A stretch of DNA of 64,000 nucleotides from contig OY781040.1 in the NCBI GenBank assembly GCA_963676095.1, positions 1,922,001-1,986,000 on the forward strand, in the 5' to 3' direction. Below are positions 26,647 through 35,740 of this stretch, in pieces (the stretch's first letter is position 1; every line of letters begins with the position of its first letter). Both the position numbers and the translations under genes were made by a program. Source of the stretch: G963676095 sp963676095. GTDB lineage: Bacteria > Bacteroidota > Bacteroidia > Bacteroidales > Prolixibacteraceae. The notes beneath the pieces were generated by a model. It was not told the DNA's origin, ran no database searches, and worked only from the letters and a program-made list of their open reading frames with translations.

Positions 26647-29301
26647 TCAAATGACTATGTTAATGATTTTCCCGGGAACGATAATAATTTTTTTAGGCGT
26701 CACTCCGTTTAACCATTTCCGGGCAAGCTCATATCCGACGACTTCCTTTTCGATTTCCTTTATATCCATATCTAAAGGGAACTTTACCCTGAACCTGACT
26801 TTCCCGTTGAAGGAAACCGGATATTCGAACGAGTTTTCCACGAGTAAGCTGGCATCTCCCTTCGGCCAGGGCTCATAGGTCAAAGAGTTCCCGTGGTTAT
26901 ATCCATGCCAGAGATCTTCCGCCAAATGAGGCGCAAACGGGGCCAGTATCAAGGCAAAAGTCTCGGCTGTCGGCCTGGTCACTTTTCCCTTCTTCATCGC
27001 CAGGTTATTAAAAACCATCAGGGCGGAGATGGCCGTATTAAACTTCAGGTTCTCAATATCATCACTTATCTTGATAATAGTCTGATGCAAAAGCTTCAGG
27101 ATTTCGGGATCTTCTTTTCCCCCTTCAGTAATGTTCTCCGGGTTACTGAAAAAACGGCAGGCCCGGTTCAAAAAGCCAAATACCCCTTTAACACCGTTCT
27201 CGGCCCATGGTTTTGTATCGTCGAGCGGCCCCATGAACATTTCATAAAGCCGGAGGGAATCGGCCCCGTAACGTTCGACCACATCATCCGGATTGATCAC
27301 GTTTTTCAACGATTTTGACATCTTTGCCACAATCTGGCGGAGCTCCTCGCCTGTTTCCTTATGATAAAAATTACCGTCTTTCTCCTCCACAAGGTCAGAA
27401 GGGACTTTCGCCCCGGTCTTTGTTTCATAGGCGAAAGCCAGGATCATTCCCTGATTGAACAACTTTTGAAAAGGTTCTTCCGTCGAAACAATCCCAAGGT
27501 CGAATAATACCTTATGCCAAAATCTTGCATACAACAAATGAAGGACAGCGTGTTCGGCACCGCCAATATACAGGTCGACAGGCATCCAGTAATTTTCCAG
27601 TTTAGGATCAAATATTTTCTCGTCGTTACGGGGGTCGATGTATCTCAGAAAATACCAGCACGAACCGGCCCACTGCGGCATGGTGTTTGTTTCGCGGCGT
27701 CCTTTCCGCCCGTTTTTATCGGTCACATACAACCAATCGGTTGCATTTGCCAAAGGCGATTCGCCTCCTTCTCCCGGTTCGAATTTTTCCAGGTCGGGCA
27801 ATGTTACAGGCAACTGGTCCTCGACAATCGTAACCTCTCCGTCCTCCCAGTGAATCACGGGGAATGGTTCGCCCCAGTAACGCTGCCTGCTAAATAGCCA
27901 GTCTCGCAGTTTATAATTTACAGTAGCTTTTCCTATGCCTCCTTTTTCGAGCCAGGCCGTCATCACGGCAATCCCTTCCTGTTTGTTCATCCCGTTCAGG
28001 TCCAGGCCAGCCTCCGCGTTCGACGAATTGATATAAGTCCCGTCTTCTGCCCAGCAGGCTTTCCCTTCCAGCACTTTTCTGCGGGTCTCATCATCCGCAT
28101 TTTCCGGATCGAGGATACAGACAATGGGGATACCAAATTTGGAAGCGAACTCAAAATCCCTGGTGTCATGAGCAGGAACAGCCATGATAGCTCCGGTGCC
28201 GTATCCCATTAACACATAATCGGCCACCCATATAGGGATCTTTTTCCCGTTCACAGGATTAATTGCATAACACCCCGTAAATACGCCTGTTTTTTCCTTG
28301 GCAAGTTCAGTACGGTCCAGGTCAGACTTCAGGGAGGCAGCCAGAATGTATTTGCCGACGTCCTCTTTCTGTTCTGCGGTTACCAGTTCCTGTAAAAGTG
28401 GATGTTCAGGGGAGACGACCATGTAAGTTGCACCAAAGAGCGTATCCGGGCGGGTAGTATAAACACGCAATGTTTTTTCAGAACCGGCAATCCTGAAATC
28501 CACTTCTGCCCCGGTCGATTTGCCGATCCAGTTCCGCTGCATATCTTTTACGCCCTCCGGCCAATCCAGCGTTTCAAGTCCGTCAAGGAGGCGCTGCGCG
28601 TAATGCGGGATCCTGAGCAACCATTGCTTCAGGTGCTTCCGGATCACCTGGTTACCGCATTTCTCATGCGAGCCGTCACTCAAAACTTCTTCGTTGGCGC
28701 AAACCGTTTTACAATGTTCGCACCACCAAACCTGGGCATTGTCATAATAAGCCAGCCGTTTTTTCCCGATATATTCCTGTACTGCTTTTTCGCCCTGTTT
28801 CCTTATCTCATCAGGAACCGGAAGTTCACTGACCGGCCTGCCCTTACCCTGGCTGGCGTCAAACCAAGTATTATAAAGTTTCGTGAATATCCACTGCGTC
28901 CACCTGAAATAGTTGGGGTCGGTGGTATTAATCTCACGGTCCCAGTCGTAACTCAATCCCAGCGCTTTGATCTGCCGCCGGAAGTTGTCACAATTCTTCT
29001 GCGTTGTAATAGCCGGATGAGTGCCTGTCTGGATGGCATATTGTTCTGCAGGAAGGCCAAAAGCATCCCACCCCATCGGATGAAGTACATTAAACCCTTT
29101 CATCCGTTTGTACCGGCTTAAAATATCTGTAGCAGTATAGCCTTCGGGATGCCCCACATGCAACCCTGCTCCTGACGGGTAAGGAAACATGTCGAGGATA
29201 TAATATTTTGGCTTAGAAAAGTCGTTTGGCGTTTTGAAGGTTTTGTTCTCCTCCCAGTAAGCCTGCCATTTAGGCTCAATTTCCCAGAATCTGTATTCCA
29301 T
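26647..29301 (-). CDS. leuS: Leucyl-tRNA synthetase
   Basis: 884 residues, class I synthetase. HIGH motif as HVGH in YPSGAGLHVGHPEGYTATD, zinc-type insertion with WWCEHCKTVCANEE and CGNQV, the editing (CP1) domain with TTRPDTLFGATYMVVSPEH and ALPAHDTRD-like MAVPAHDTRDFEFA, KMSKS motif in VAKMSKSLKNVINPDD, and an anticodon-binding C-terminus ending in a short VIPGK-type domain. It is complete. A TATCTTTG -7 element on the minus strand (29346-29339) lies about 40 bases before the start. Confidence 0.97.
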   Translation of the reverse strand: MEYRFWEIEPKWQAYWEENKTFKTPNDFSKPKYYILDMFPYPSGAGLHVGHPEGYTATDILSRYKRMKGFNVLHPMGWDAFGLPAEQYAIQTGTHPAITTQKNCDNFRRQIKALGLSYDWDREINTTDPNYFRWTQWIFTKLYNTWFDASQGKGRPVSELPVPDEIRKQGEKAVQEYIGKKRLAYYDNAQVWWCEHCKTVCANEEVLSDGSHEKCGNQVIRKHLKQWLLRIPHYAQRLLDGLETLDWPEGVKDMQRNWIGKSTGAEVDFRIAGSEKTLRVYTTRPDTLFGATYMVVSPEHPLLQELVTAEQKEDVGKYILAASLKSDLDRTELAKEKTGVFTGCYAINPVNGKKIPIWVADYVLMGYGTGAIMAVPAHDTRDFEFASKFGIPIVCILDPENADDETRRKVLEGKACWAEDGTYINSSNAEAGLDLNGMNKQEGIAVMTAWLEKGGIGKATVNYKLRDWLFSRQRYWGEPFPVIHWEDGEVTIVEDQLPVTLPDLEKFEPGEGGESPLANATDWLYVTDKNGRKGRRETNTMPQWAGSCWYFLRYIDPRNDEKIFDPKLENYWMPVDLYIGGAEHAVLHLLYARFWHKVLFDLGIVSTEEPFQKLFNQGMILAFAYETKTGAKVPSDLVEEKDGNFYHKETGEELRQIVAKMSKSLKNVINPDDVVERYGADSLRLYEMFMGPLDDTKPWAENGVKGVFGFLNRACRFFSNPENITEGGKEDPEILKLLHQTIIKISDDIENLKFNTAISALMVFNNLAMKKGKVTRPTAETFALILAPFAPHLAEDLWHGYNHGNSLTYEPWPKGDASLLVENSFEYPVSFNGKVRFRVKFPLDMDIKEIEKEVVGYELARKWLNGVTPKKIIIVPGKIINIVI

Positions 29302-29338
29302 GGTGATGGTTGATTAAAAACAAATTGTAACTGAGGCG

Positions 29339-29346
29339 CAAAGATA
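29339..29346 (-). promoter_or_regulatory. Candidate -7 element of leuS
   Basis: TATCTTTG on the minus strand, 38 bases before the leuS ATG, matches TAnnTTTG. No -33 TTTG at the expected distance. Confidence 0.45.
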
Positions 29347-29450
29347 GAAAAAACTGGAAAGAGTGCATAGTTTTAGGACTATTCCGTCGACAGAACATTG
29401 AAATGGCAAGGATTAGTTTCCGGGAAAGAAATAATTTACCGGGAAAAAAA

Positions 29451-29481
29451 TTGAGAAAGAGCTGTATTTTTTTTATTTTTG
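29451..29481 (+). promoter_or_regulatory. Promoter of the glycogen-binding protein gene
   Basis: TTG (29451-29453), 20 bases, then TATTTTTG (29474-29481). Spacing and both boxes fit the Bacteroidota consensus. The start codon of the next gene is at 29523. Confidence 0.65.
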
Positions 29482-29522
29482 AACATAATTTCACGCTTAT
29501 TTGGGCTTAAAAAATAGATAAG

Positions 29523-29831
29523 ATGAGTTTAAAAAAGCAAGTATCAAGAACGAAACCAGTTTGTAAGGTTACATTCCGGTTTCCGAAAGAAATGTCCGAT
29601 GATGCCGAATCAGTGGCTTTGGCTGGAGATTTCAACAACTGGGACACAACAGCATGTATGTTAACAAAACTGAAATCAGGCGAATTTTCCACCCAGCTTG
29701 AGCTGGAAAAAGGTAAAGCTTATGAATTCAGGTACCTGGTAAATGGTGGCAACTGGCACAACGACCCTGAGGCTGACCGCTATGTAAGAAACGATTTCGG
29801 CAGCGAAAACAGTGTCGTTGTTACTGAATAA
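29523..29831 (+). CDS. Single-domain CBM48/AMPK-type glycogen-binding protein
   Basis: 102 residues, essentially one early-set (isoamylase N-terminal / AMPK-beta glycogen-binding) domain: CKVTFRFPKEM, VALAGDFNNWDTT with the sugar-stacking Trp, MLTKLKSGEFSTQLELEKGK, YEFRYLVNGGNWHNDPEADRY. No signal peptide, so it is cytosolic. Such stand-alone domains are common in Bacteroidota and of unknown role; binding of glycogen or another alpha-glucan is a fair inference. It has its own promoter and no operon partner. Confidence 0.88.
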   Translation: MSLKKQVSRTKPVCKVTFRFPKEMSDDAESVALAGDFNNWDTTACMLTKLKSGEFSTQLELEKGKAYEFRYLVNGGNWHNDPEADRYVRNDFGSENSVVVTE

Positions 29832-30015
29832 ACGAAAAACAAGGGCAAGTCAACAGCGAACACCTAAAAAACTGTTATCAATTCCCTTTCGGAACGGAAC
29901 AGGTGTTACCGCATATTCCGGTTGAATGATCGTAATAAGATGTTCGCTGTGGCTACTTTATTTATTCAGAATAAACCGCCTAAAAAGCGATTGATCCTTA
30001 AAACAAAGCAACACT

Positions 30016-30759
30016 TCATGTCGCGGAAGTTTCAGCCTGCGGTTCTTCCTCATCATTGCGGGACGCCAGCGCACTGTATTTCTTGCGCAGTTCGTCCAAC
30101 TCGTAAAACAGGTTATTCAGAACATCTGTGGATGTCAGGTTCACCGCCTGCTCGACAGCAGCACAAAACCGGGAATAACCATCCACGACTTCCCCTTTCA
30201 GGCTGCTGGCCGACGGACCGGATTGCGTCGCCTCCTCTGTATTACGGGTCTGGTACAAAGTATTAAACTCGTTGTTGCAGGCTTCCAGTTCGGTCATCAT
30301 GGTTGCAATACCGGTAGTCGCGGCATCGGCCTTCAGCGAATCGCTGGCATTATATTTTCCCATCATCTCCATAAATACGCCTGTTTCCGTATTCATGGGC
30401 TCTTTATCCGTGTCCCAATAAGCATTCAGAAATACCTTCAGGTTGGCTGCAGCCGTCTTTTTGGTTTCGTCCCTTGCCTTTATACAAGTCGAAACATTTC
30501 TTTTAATCTCACTGAAGCGTTCATCCCGTTCCTCGTCCAGGTCGGAAATCTCCGCGGTAAGTGCATTCGTCAAAGCCTTATTCATCTGCTCGCTCATGGC
30601 TGTATTGGCGGCTTCCATCAGCGACAGGGCAGCATTAATCAATTCGCTTAAGCTTTCTTTTACCGGTTCGGCATATTCGATACTGGAGCGTGTAAGCGCA
30701 TACAAATCATTAACCGACAAATTGTGTACATACAAACTAGAAAATTTTTTCGTTGTCAT
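30016..30759 (-). CDS. DUF6261 family protein
   Basis: 247 residues from the ATG at 30759 (MTTKKFSSLYVHNLSVNDLY). The protein is almost all alpha-helical, with acidic and Ala-rich stretches and no signal peptide or membrane helix. The N-terminal pattern (short Lys/Phe segment, then LYALTRSSIEYAEPV and ELINAALSLMEAANTAMSEQ) matches DUF6261 proteins, known only from Bacteroidota and often present in several copies per genome. Function unknown. Its upstream region is a 41-bp tandem array (30841-31088). The tail is Glu/Ala-rich (NDEEEPQAETSAT). Confidence 0.75.
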   Translation of the reverse strand: MTTKKFSSLYVHNLSVNDLYALTRSSIEYAEPVKESLSELINAALSLMEAANTAMSEQMNKALTNALTAEISDLDEERDERFSEIKRNVSTCIKARDETKKTAAANLKVFLNAYWDTDKEPMNTETGVFMEMMGKYNASDSLKADAATTGIATMMTELEACNNEFNTLYQTRNTEEATQSGPSASSLKGEVVDGYSRFCAAVEQAVNLTSTDVLNNLFYELDELRKKYSALASRNDEEEPQAETSAT

Positions 30760-30840
30760 CTTTTTTAATTTTAGTGTTGATATATAATTGGTTTTTATTG
30801 AAAATTCGCCCAGTCCCATCATTGTTGGCTCCTTACAGGG

Positions 30841-31088
30841 ACCTTGTAAAATTTGGACAGCACATCCAGGATGTTGCTAAAAGCTTTACAGAAATTGGAC
30901 AAGGTCCCCGCTACTCCAAAGGAAGCTTATCCAATTTGGATAACGTCCCCTACACTTCGCGAGAAGCTTATCCAATTTGGACAAGGTCCCCTGCTCTTCC
31001 CGGGAAGGCTGTCCAATTTGGATAACGTCCCCGACGCGTCGCGGGAAACCTATCCAAATTGGACAGGTTCCCTCGTATCTCCGCCGGA
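30841..31088. repeat. 41-bp tandem array with internal palindrome upstream of DUF6261
   Basis: Six units start at 30841, 30883, 30925, 30966, 31007 and 31048 (42, 42, 41, 41, 41 bp). Each has a near-palindrome such as TATCCAATTTGGATA or TGTCCAATTTGGATA, then AACGTCCCC or AAGGTCCCC, then a variable GC-rich stretch ending in GGGAA or GAGAA. Short open frames through it on both strands are by-products of the repeat. Confidence 0.88.
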
Positions 31089-31773
31089 CTTTAAAGTTTT
31101 CTTCCGCTTCATCTGCCAGACTTGCGGAATTGCATCCTCCGCCTCTCTTTCAAAACTGGTTTCTGCGCCCTGACAGATCATCCTGTTCTTCTCCGGTAAA
31201 TCTTTTATAAAATATGTCAGCAGAACTGGTACAGATATGAAATTTGCCAATACTCCTCCATTCAAAACAAAATAAAGTTACAAAAACCAAAACAAATAAT
31301 ACAAAAAATTAACGAACAAAATTTCTTTTTTATGGTGGAAAAAAATTCAAATAATCATTTAAAAAACATAATATTATATATTATAATACAGATAATTATC
31401 ATTAAAAATTCATTGACGGAAAGACATTATTGTAATGCAATATTATTTCTCACAAAAGCCTGAACAGATACAAACATATGATCCAATCGTGCAATTCACG
31501 GGCAATGGTAAGGATTTCGCTCTTTCCCAGTCCCGCAATTCGGGCCTGAGTACAAACAATGGTAAGTTCTGTTTCAAAAAATGTAAAACTTCAGTTATTT
31601 ACAATTTATCCGGAATCATCCCGGTTTACTGCATTTATATTTTTATATTTAATCTGGAATGAAAAAGGGTACCTGCCGGGAGGAATACAGGAAGCCGTTG
31701 AACGACAGAAAATAAAAACAAACGAATTAATGCTGAGGCGGGAACAGATTTCAGCAGTAAGAAAAACAGAGAA
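31089..31773. other. Intergenic gap before the pyruvate-kinase-like gene
   Basis: A minus-strand open frame of 71 codons (31050-31265) ends inside the 41-bp array and has no recognisable domain; I do not call it. From 31260 to 31430 the sequence is very A/T-rich. Plus-strand frames at 31435-31662 and 31559-31777 have no recognised content. Nothing else is visible. Confidence 0.5.
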
Positions 31774-33327
31774 ATGAAGATTGATGAACTGATCAGCGAA
31801 TTGCTTAAAATCAGGAAGGGAATCCTGGATTGTGAAGCAGAATATAACCAGCTTATAGAGTCGGTGCACCCGAACTATCGCTATTCCGCGCGGAACTTTA
31901 TCCGTTACCTGAAGTTAAGGACATACGAACTAAGGCCTTTACAGGAACAGTTATCAGCTATGGGGCTTTCCTCGATCGGCCACAGCGAACGGTATGTCCT
32001 GGCCAATATAGAAAACATCCTTTACTTTCTTCATTTGTATGTAGGAAGGCCTTTTCAGGGAAGTTTCGATCTTGGAGAGCATCCTGTCAATTATTATAAA
32101 AGTATAACCGTGATGACCGAAAACACGGAGCGTTTGCTGGGGAAGACAAACCAGCCCTATCATACCCGGATCATGGTTACACTGCCCGAACGTGCAGCCC
32201 ATGATCCTGAATGGATTGAAGCCCTGATAAATGCAGGAATGGAAAATGCCCGGATCAATTGCAGTCATGACAACCAGGATATCTGGGAAAAAATCAGTGT
32301 CAATATTCGCGAAATAACAAAAAGAACAGGTCGTGATTGCCGGATATACATGGACCTCCCGGGTCCAAAATTAAGGACAGGAAGAGTGGAAACAAGCTAC
32401 GCCCACGGGGAAAAAAAGGCAAAAGATTACATTTCCCTGCACCAGGGGGATATTTTGCATGTCTGCCATAAAGACATCGCGGGAAAAGGGGCATGCTATG
32501 ACGATTCAGGAAAACTGGCAGAGCCGGCCAGGGTTTCCATCTCTATTCCATCTGTTTTCCGGGATATAAAAACAGGCGACAGGATCTGGTTCGACGATGG
32601 AAAGATTGGCGGCAGGGTTACAGAACTACACAATGATTATTTTACCGTATGCATAACCCGTACCAAGCCAAAGGGCAGTAAGCTCCGGGCAGAAAGAGGG
32701 ATTAACCTTCCCGATTCGAAGCTAAACCTGCCATCTCTTCAGGATGAAGATATCGAATTACTTCCCTTTATTGTAAAGCATGCCGACATGATTGGTTATT
32801 CGTTCGTCAGGAAAGCCAAAGATGTGGAAATGTTACAACAAGAGCTAAAGAAATACGGCAAGGAGGATATTGGCATTGTCCTGAAGATCGAAAATCAGGA
32901 AGCATTTTCAAATCTTCCTGAATTACTGCTCACAGCCATGCGCAGTCCGAACATCGGACTGATGATCGCCAGGGGGGACCTCGCAGTTGAACTTGGTCCG
33001 GAACGGATCTCTGAGGTGCAGGAAATGTTGCTGTGGCTAACGGATGCAGCCTTTATTCCCAACATCTGGGCAACACAGGTTTTCGAAAGGCTGGCCAAGG
33101 AAGGTGTTGCAACCCGGTCGGAAATCACCGATGCGTCGATGTCGTCCAGGTCCGAATGTGTCATGCTTAACAAAGGAGAAAATATACTTGAAACAGTAGA
33201 AATACTGGCCAGTATCCTCCAGCGGATGGAAGCCCATCAATATAAAAAAAGGGGTACCCTGAGGCCACTGGCCGTAGCAGGCAACTTTTTTAATAAAGGA
33301 ACAGGCCTTAACAACCGTCAGTCTTAA
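31774..33327 (+). CDS. Pyruvate-kinase-like protein with N-terminal helical extension and no C-terminal PK domain
   Basis: 517 residues. Residues 1-125 are a helical extension (YSARNFIRYLKLRTYELRPL, then LSAMGLSSIGHSERYVLANI) found in a divergent PK-like group. The PK barrel follows: HTRIMVTLPE, ARINCSHDN (the RxNxSH active-site motif), DLPGPKLRTG, the B-domain-like insertion, LKIENQEAFSNLPEL, LMIARGDLAVELG and ATRSEITDASMS. It stops after the barrel; the allosteric C-terminal domain of normal pyruvate kinase is missing. Phosphoryl transfer between PEP and a nucleotide is plausible, but the real reaction is unproven. The MFS gene follows after 10 bases. Confidence 0.85.
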   Translation: MKIDELISELLKIRKGILDCEAEYNQLIESVHPNYRYSARNFIRYLKLRTYELRPLQEQLSAMGLSSIGHSERYVLANIENILYFLHLYVGRPFQGSFDLGEHPVNYYKSITVMTENTERLLGKTNQPYHTRIMVTLPERAAHDPEWIEALINAGMENARINCSHDNQDIWEKISVNIREITKRTGRDCRIYMDLPGPKLRTGRVETSYAHGEKKAKDYISLHQGDILHVCHKDIAGKGACYDDSGKLAEPARVSISIPSVFRDIKTGDRIWFDDGKIGGRVTELHNDYFTVCITRTKPKGSKLRAERGINLPDSKLNLPSLQDEDIELLPFIVKHADMIGYSFVRKAKDVEMLQQELKKYGKEDIGIVLKIENQEAFSNLPELLLTAMRSPNIGLMIARGDLAVELGPERISEVQEMLLWLTDAAFIPNIWATQVFERLAKEGVATRSEITDASMSSRSECVMLNKGENILETVEILASILQRMEAHQYKKRGTLRPLAVAGNFFNKGTGLNNRQS

Positions 33328-33337
33328 CCGTTTTTTT

Positions 33338-34507
33338 ATGACCGTTTTCAAAAATAAAAACCTCTATATCATTTTTTGTGTTACGCTGATCAGCGTAATG
33401 GGAGTGGCCAGCATTACCCCGGCCTTTCCTTCTATCATGAAATTTTTCGGTATCGGCCCGCACCAGGTAGGCTGGCTGATATCGGCCTTTACCCTTCCCG
33501 GTATTTTTCTGACGCCGGTAGCAGGGATACTGGCCGACCGTTTTGGCAGGAAAAAAATACTCGTCCCTTCCCTTTTCCTGTTTGGAGCAGCCGGTTTTTC
33601 GTGCATGTTTGTCAGGGATTTTCACCTTCTTCTGATCTTACGGTTCCTTCAGGGAACCGGGGCAAGTTCGCTTGCCAGCCTGAATATCACCCTGATCGGC
33701 GATATTTTCAAAGGAGAAGAACGTACCGGGGCGATGGGCTATAATGCCAGCGTGCTCAGCGTAGGCACAGCCGCATACCCGGCTATCGGGGGAGTCCTTG
33801 CATCGCTGGGATGGCCGTTCATCTTTGCCCTTCCGGTACTGGCCCTACCTCTCGGGGTTATTGTCCTTTACGGGCTAAACAATCCTGAGCCCGGAAATAA
33901 AGCAAACCTGAAAGCATATTTCGGAAATGTCTGGCGTAAGGTCAACCAGGGTACTGTTTGGGGATTGTTTTTTACGAACATATTGGTGTTCGTGGTCCTC
34001 TACGGGGCCTACCTGACTTATTTTCCGATACTGCTGGGCAACCGTTTCAACTTCGGATCGGCGGCAATAGGCGGAACGATGTCGGTTATGTCGGTAGTTA
34101 CGGCCATCACCTCTTTCCAATTGCCACGGATTAACCGGATGGTAAACCCCAAAAGCCAACTGATTATTGCTACCGGATTTTACCTTATTTCAATGATTAT
34201 TCTGAGCTTATTGCCCACATTACCGGTTGTTATACTGGGTATTGGCCTTTTCGGGATGGGCCACGGAATAATAATCCCGGCTATTCAGAACCAGTTGGTA
34301 AGTAAGGCGGGCATCCAGGAAAGGGCTGCATTTATGTCGCTCAATTCCATGGTATTGCGCATAGGTCAAACACTTGGCCCGCTGTTAATCGGGATCTTTT
34401 ATTCGCTCGGAGGGATCAGTACCGCATTTCTTGCCGGCGGGGGAACTGCCATTTGTATGTTCCTGCTCATCCTGTTGCTTCTGAAATCCCCGGAAACGGC
34501 ACAATAG
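33338..34507 (+). CDS. MFS transporter, drug/metabolite efflux type
   Basis: 389 residues, 12 membrane helices. The MFS motif A is in AGILADRFGRKKILVPSLFL after helix 2, and an antiporter-type motif is in LRFLQGTGASSLASLN (helix 4-5). The central loop (about 190-205) is short. It lies 10 bases after the pyruvate-kinase-like gene, so the two are probably co-transcribed; whether it exports a product related to that enzyme is unknown. Confidence 0.88.
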   Translation: MTVFKNKNLYIIFCVTLISVMGVASITPAFPSIMKFFGIGPHQVGWLISAFTLPGIFLTPVAGILADRFGRKKILVPSLFLFGAAGFSCMFVRDFHLLLILRFLQGTGASSLASLNITLIGDIFKGEERTGAMGYNASVLSVGTAAYPAIGGVLASLGWPFIFALPVLALPLGVIVLYGLNNPEPGNKANLKAYFGNVWRKVNQGTVWGLFFTNILVFVVLYGAYLTYFPILLGNRFNFGSAAIGGTMSVMSVVTAITSFQLPRINRMVNPKSQLIIATGFYLISMIILSLLPTLPVVILGIGLFGMGHGIIIPAIQNQLVSKAGIQERAAFMSLNSMVLRIGQTLGPLLIGIFYSLGGISTAFLAGGGTAICMFLLILLLLKSPETAQ

Positions 34508-34512
34508 CTATT

Positions 34513-34545
34513 GTAACCCTGAGGGTATCCGACCTTCAGGGTTAC
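34513..34545. terminator. Hairpin between converging MFS and pfkA genes
   Basis: GTAACCCTGA (34513-34522) pairs with TCAGGGTTAC (34536-34545), a perfect 10-bp stem, inner bases GGG/CC could extend it. It starts five bases after the MFS stop codon. There is no T-run on either strand, so as an intrinsic terminator it is atypical. Confidence 0.5.
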
Positions 34546-34617
34546 AAATAAAAACACATTTGAACCGGCTCCGGCATATCCGATAAACCGAAGATTGGTT
34601 TATCTGTTAAAGTCGAT

Positions 34618-35646
34618 TTAAATATTGATTATCCGTTGGATTTCGATCAAATCTTCATCGATACTGTGGTTCATTTTGACTGCTTTACTGAACGGGACAT
34701 GGGCGATTTTATCGTTTTTCACCAACCCGATCATGACGCTTTTCTGATCGTCAAGCAGGGCCTCAACAGCGGCCACCCCCATCCTGGTCGCAGCAATTCG
34801 GTCCCGGGCCGAAGGTGTGCCCCCGCGTTGGATATGTCCCAGGATAGATACTCTTACATCAAGGTAAGGATATTCCTCTTCCACTTTTTTCGCAATCTTA
34901 ATGGAACGTCCGGGTTCTCCGCCTTCGGCAACAATAATAATACCGCTCCTGTCTTTTTCTTTGTATCCCTTTTTCAGGAACCTGGACATCTCTTCTTCCT
35001 GTCCTTTCGACTCCGGGATAAGAATTGCCTCTGCCCCTACAGCGACACCGCTGCTTAGCGCAAGCAAACCTGCTTCACGTCCCATCACCTCGATAAAGAA
35101 AATACGTCCGTGGGAACTGGCTGTATCCTTTATCTTGTCAACAGCTTCCACCACTGTGTTCATGGCTGTATCATAGCCAATGGTATAGTCGGTCCCGTAC
35201 ATATCGTTATCGATCGTTCCGGGGATCCCGACAAAAGGGATATCGTAGTCCTGGGAGAAAACCATGGCCCCGGTAAATGAGCCGTCCCCTCCAATAACGA
35301 CTACGGCATCGATGCTTTCCTTTTTCAGGTTTTCGTAGGCCCTGGCCCTTCCCTCCTCTGTCCGGAACTCTTTGCTCCGTGCTGTCTTCAGGATTGTCCC
35401 GCCTTGGTGCAGAATACCGCTGACATCGCGGGCTTTCATCGGCACAAAATCGCCTTCGATCATTCCCTGGTACCCGTGACGGATACCGACCACCTTTAAT
35501 TTATTTGCTATGGCTGCGCGCGTCACTGCGCGAATAGCAGCATTCATGCCCGGGGCATCACCTCCTGAGGTCAAAACGCCAATCCGTTCCAGTTTCTTCC
35601 TTCTGCTGAATCCGTTATTTTCTTTTCCCATTTGTTCGTCCATCAT
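34618..35646 (-). CDS. pfkA: ATP-dependent 6-phosphofructokinase
   Basis: 342 residues. GVLTSGGDAPGMNAAIRAV (ATP site), VVIGGDGSFTGA in which Gly rather than Asp argues for ATP and not PPi as donor, GIPGTIDNDMYGTDYTIG with the catalytic Asp, EVMGREAGLLAL, and GHIQRGGTPSARDR. The N-terminus MMDEQMGKENNGFSRRKK is a short extension; a start at the sixth residue is possible. It is the last gene of a cmk-ispH-pfkA run, 95 bases after ispH. Confidence 0.95.
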   Translation of the reverse strand: MMDEQMGKENNGFSRRKKLERIGVLTSGGDAPGMNAAIRAVTRAAIANKLKVVGIRHGYQGMIEGDFVPMKARDVSGILHQGGTILKTARSKEFRTEEGRARAYENLKKESIDAVVVIGGDGSFTGAMVFSQDYDIPFVGIPGTIDNDMYGTDYTIGYDTAMNTVVEAVDKIKDTASSHGRIFFIEVMGREAGLLALSSGVAVGAEAILIPESKGQEEEMSRFLKKGYKEKDRSGIIIVAEGGEPGRSIKIAKKVEEEYPYLDVRVSILGHIQRGGTPSARDRIAATRMGVAAVEALLDDQKSVMIGLVKNDKIAHVPFSKAVKMNHSIDEDLIEIQRIINI

Positions 35647-35740
35647 ACTTCTATTTGATGATTAACATGTGCAAAATAAGCTTGAGTTTATGTGATTATC
35701 AATCTTATGTGCATAAGTTTACCTTTTTTTTAATGTTGCC

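Noticed and set aside
30753..31210. Plus-strand frames with repeated LDNVP/GQGP words
   Set aside because: They are translations of the 41-bp array in all three frames.
31050..31265. 71-codon minus-strand gene
   Set aside because: Its end lies in the 41-bp array, it has no known domain, and no promoter was seen.
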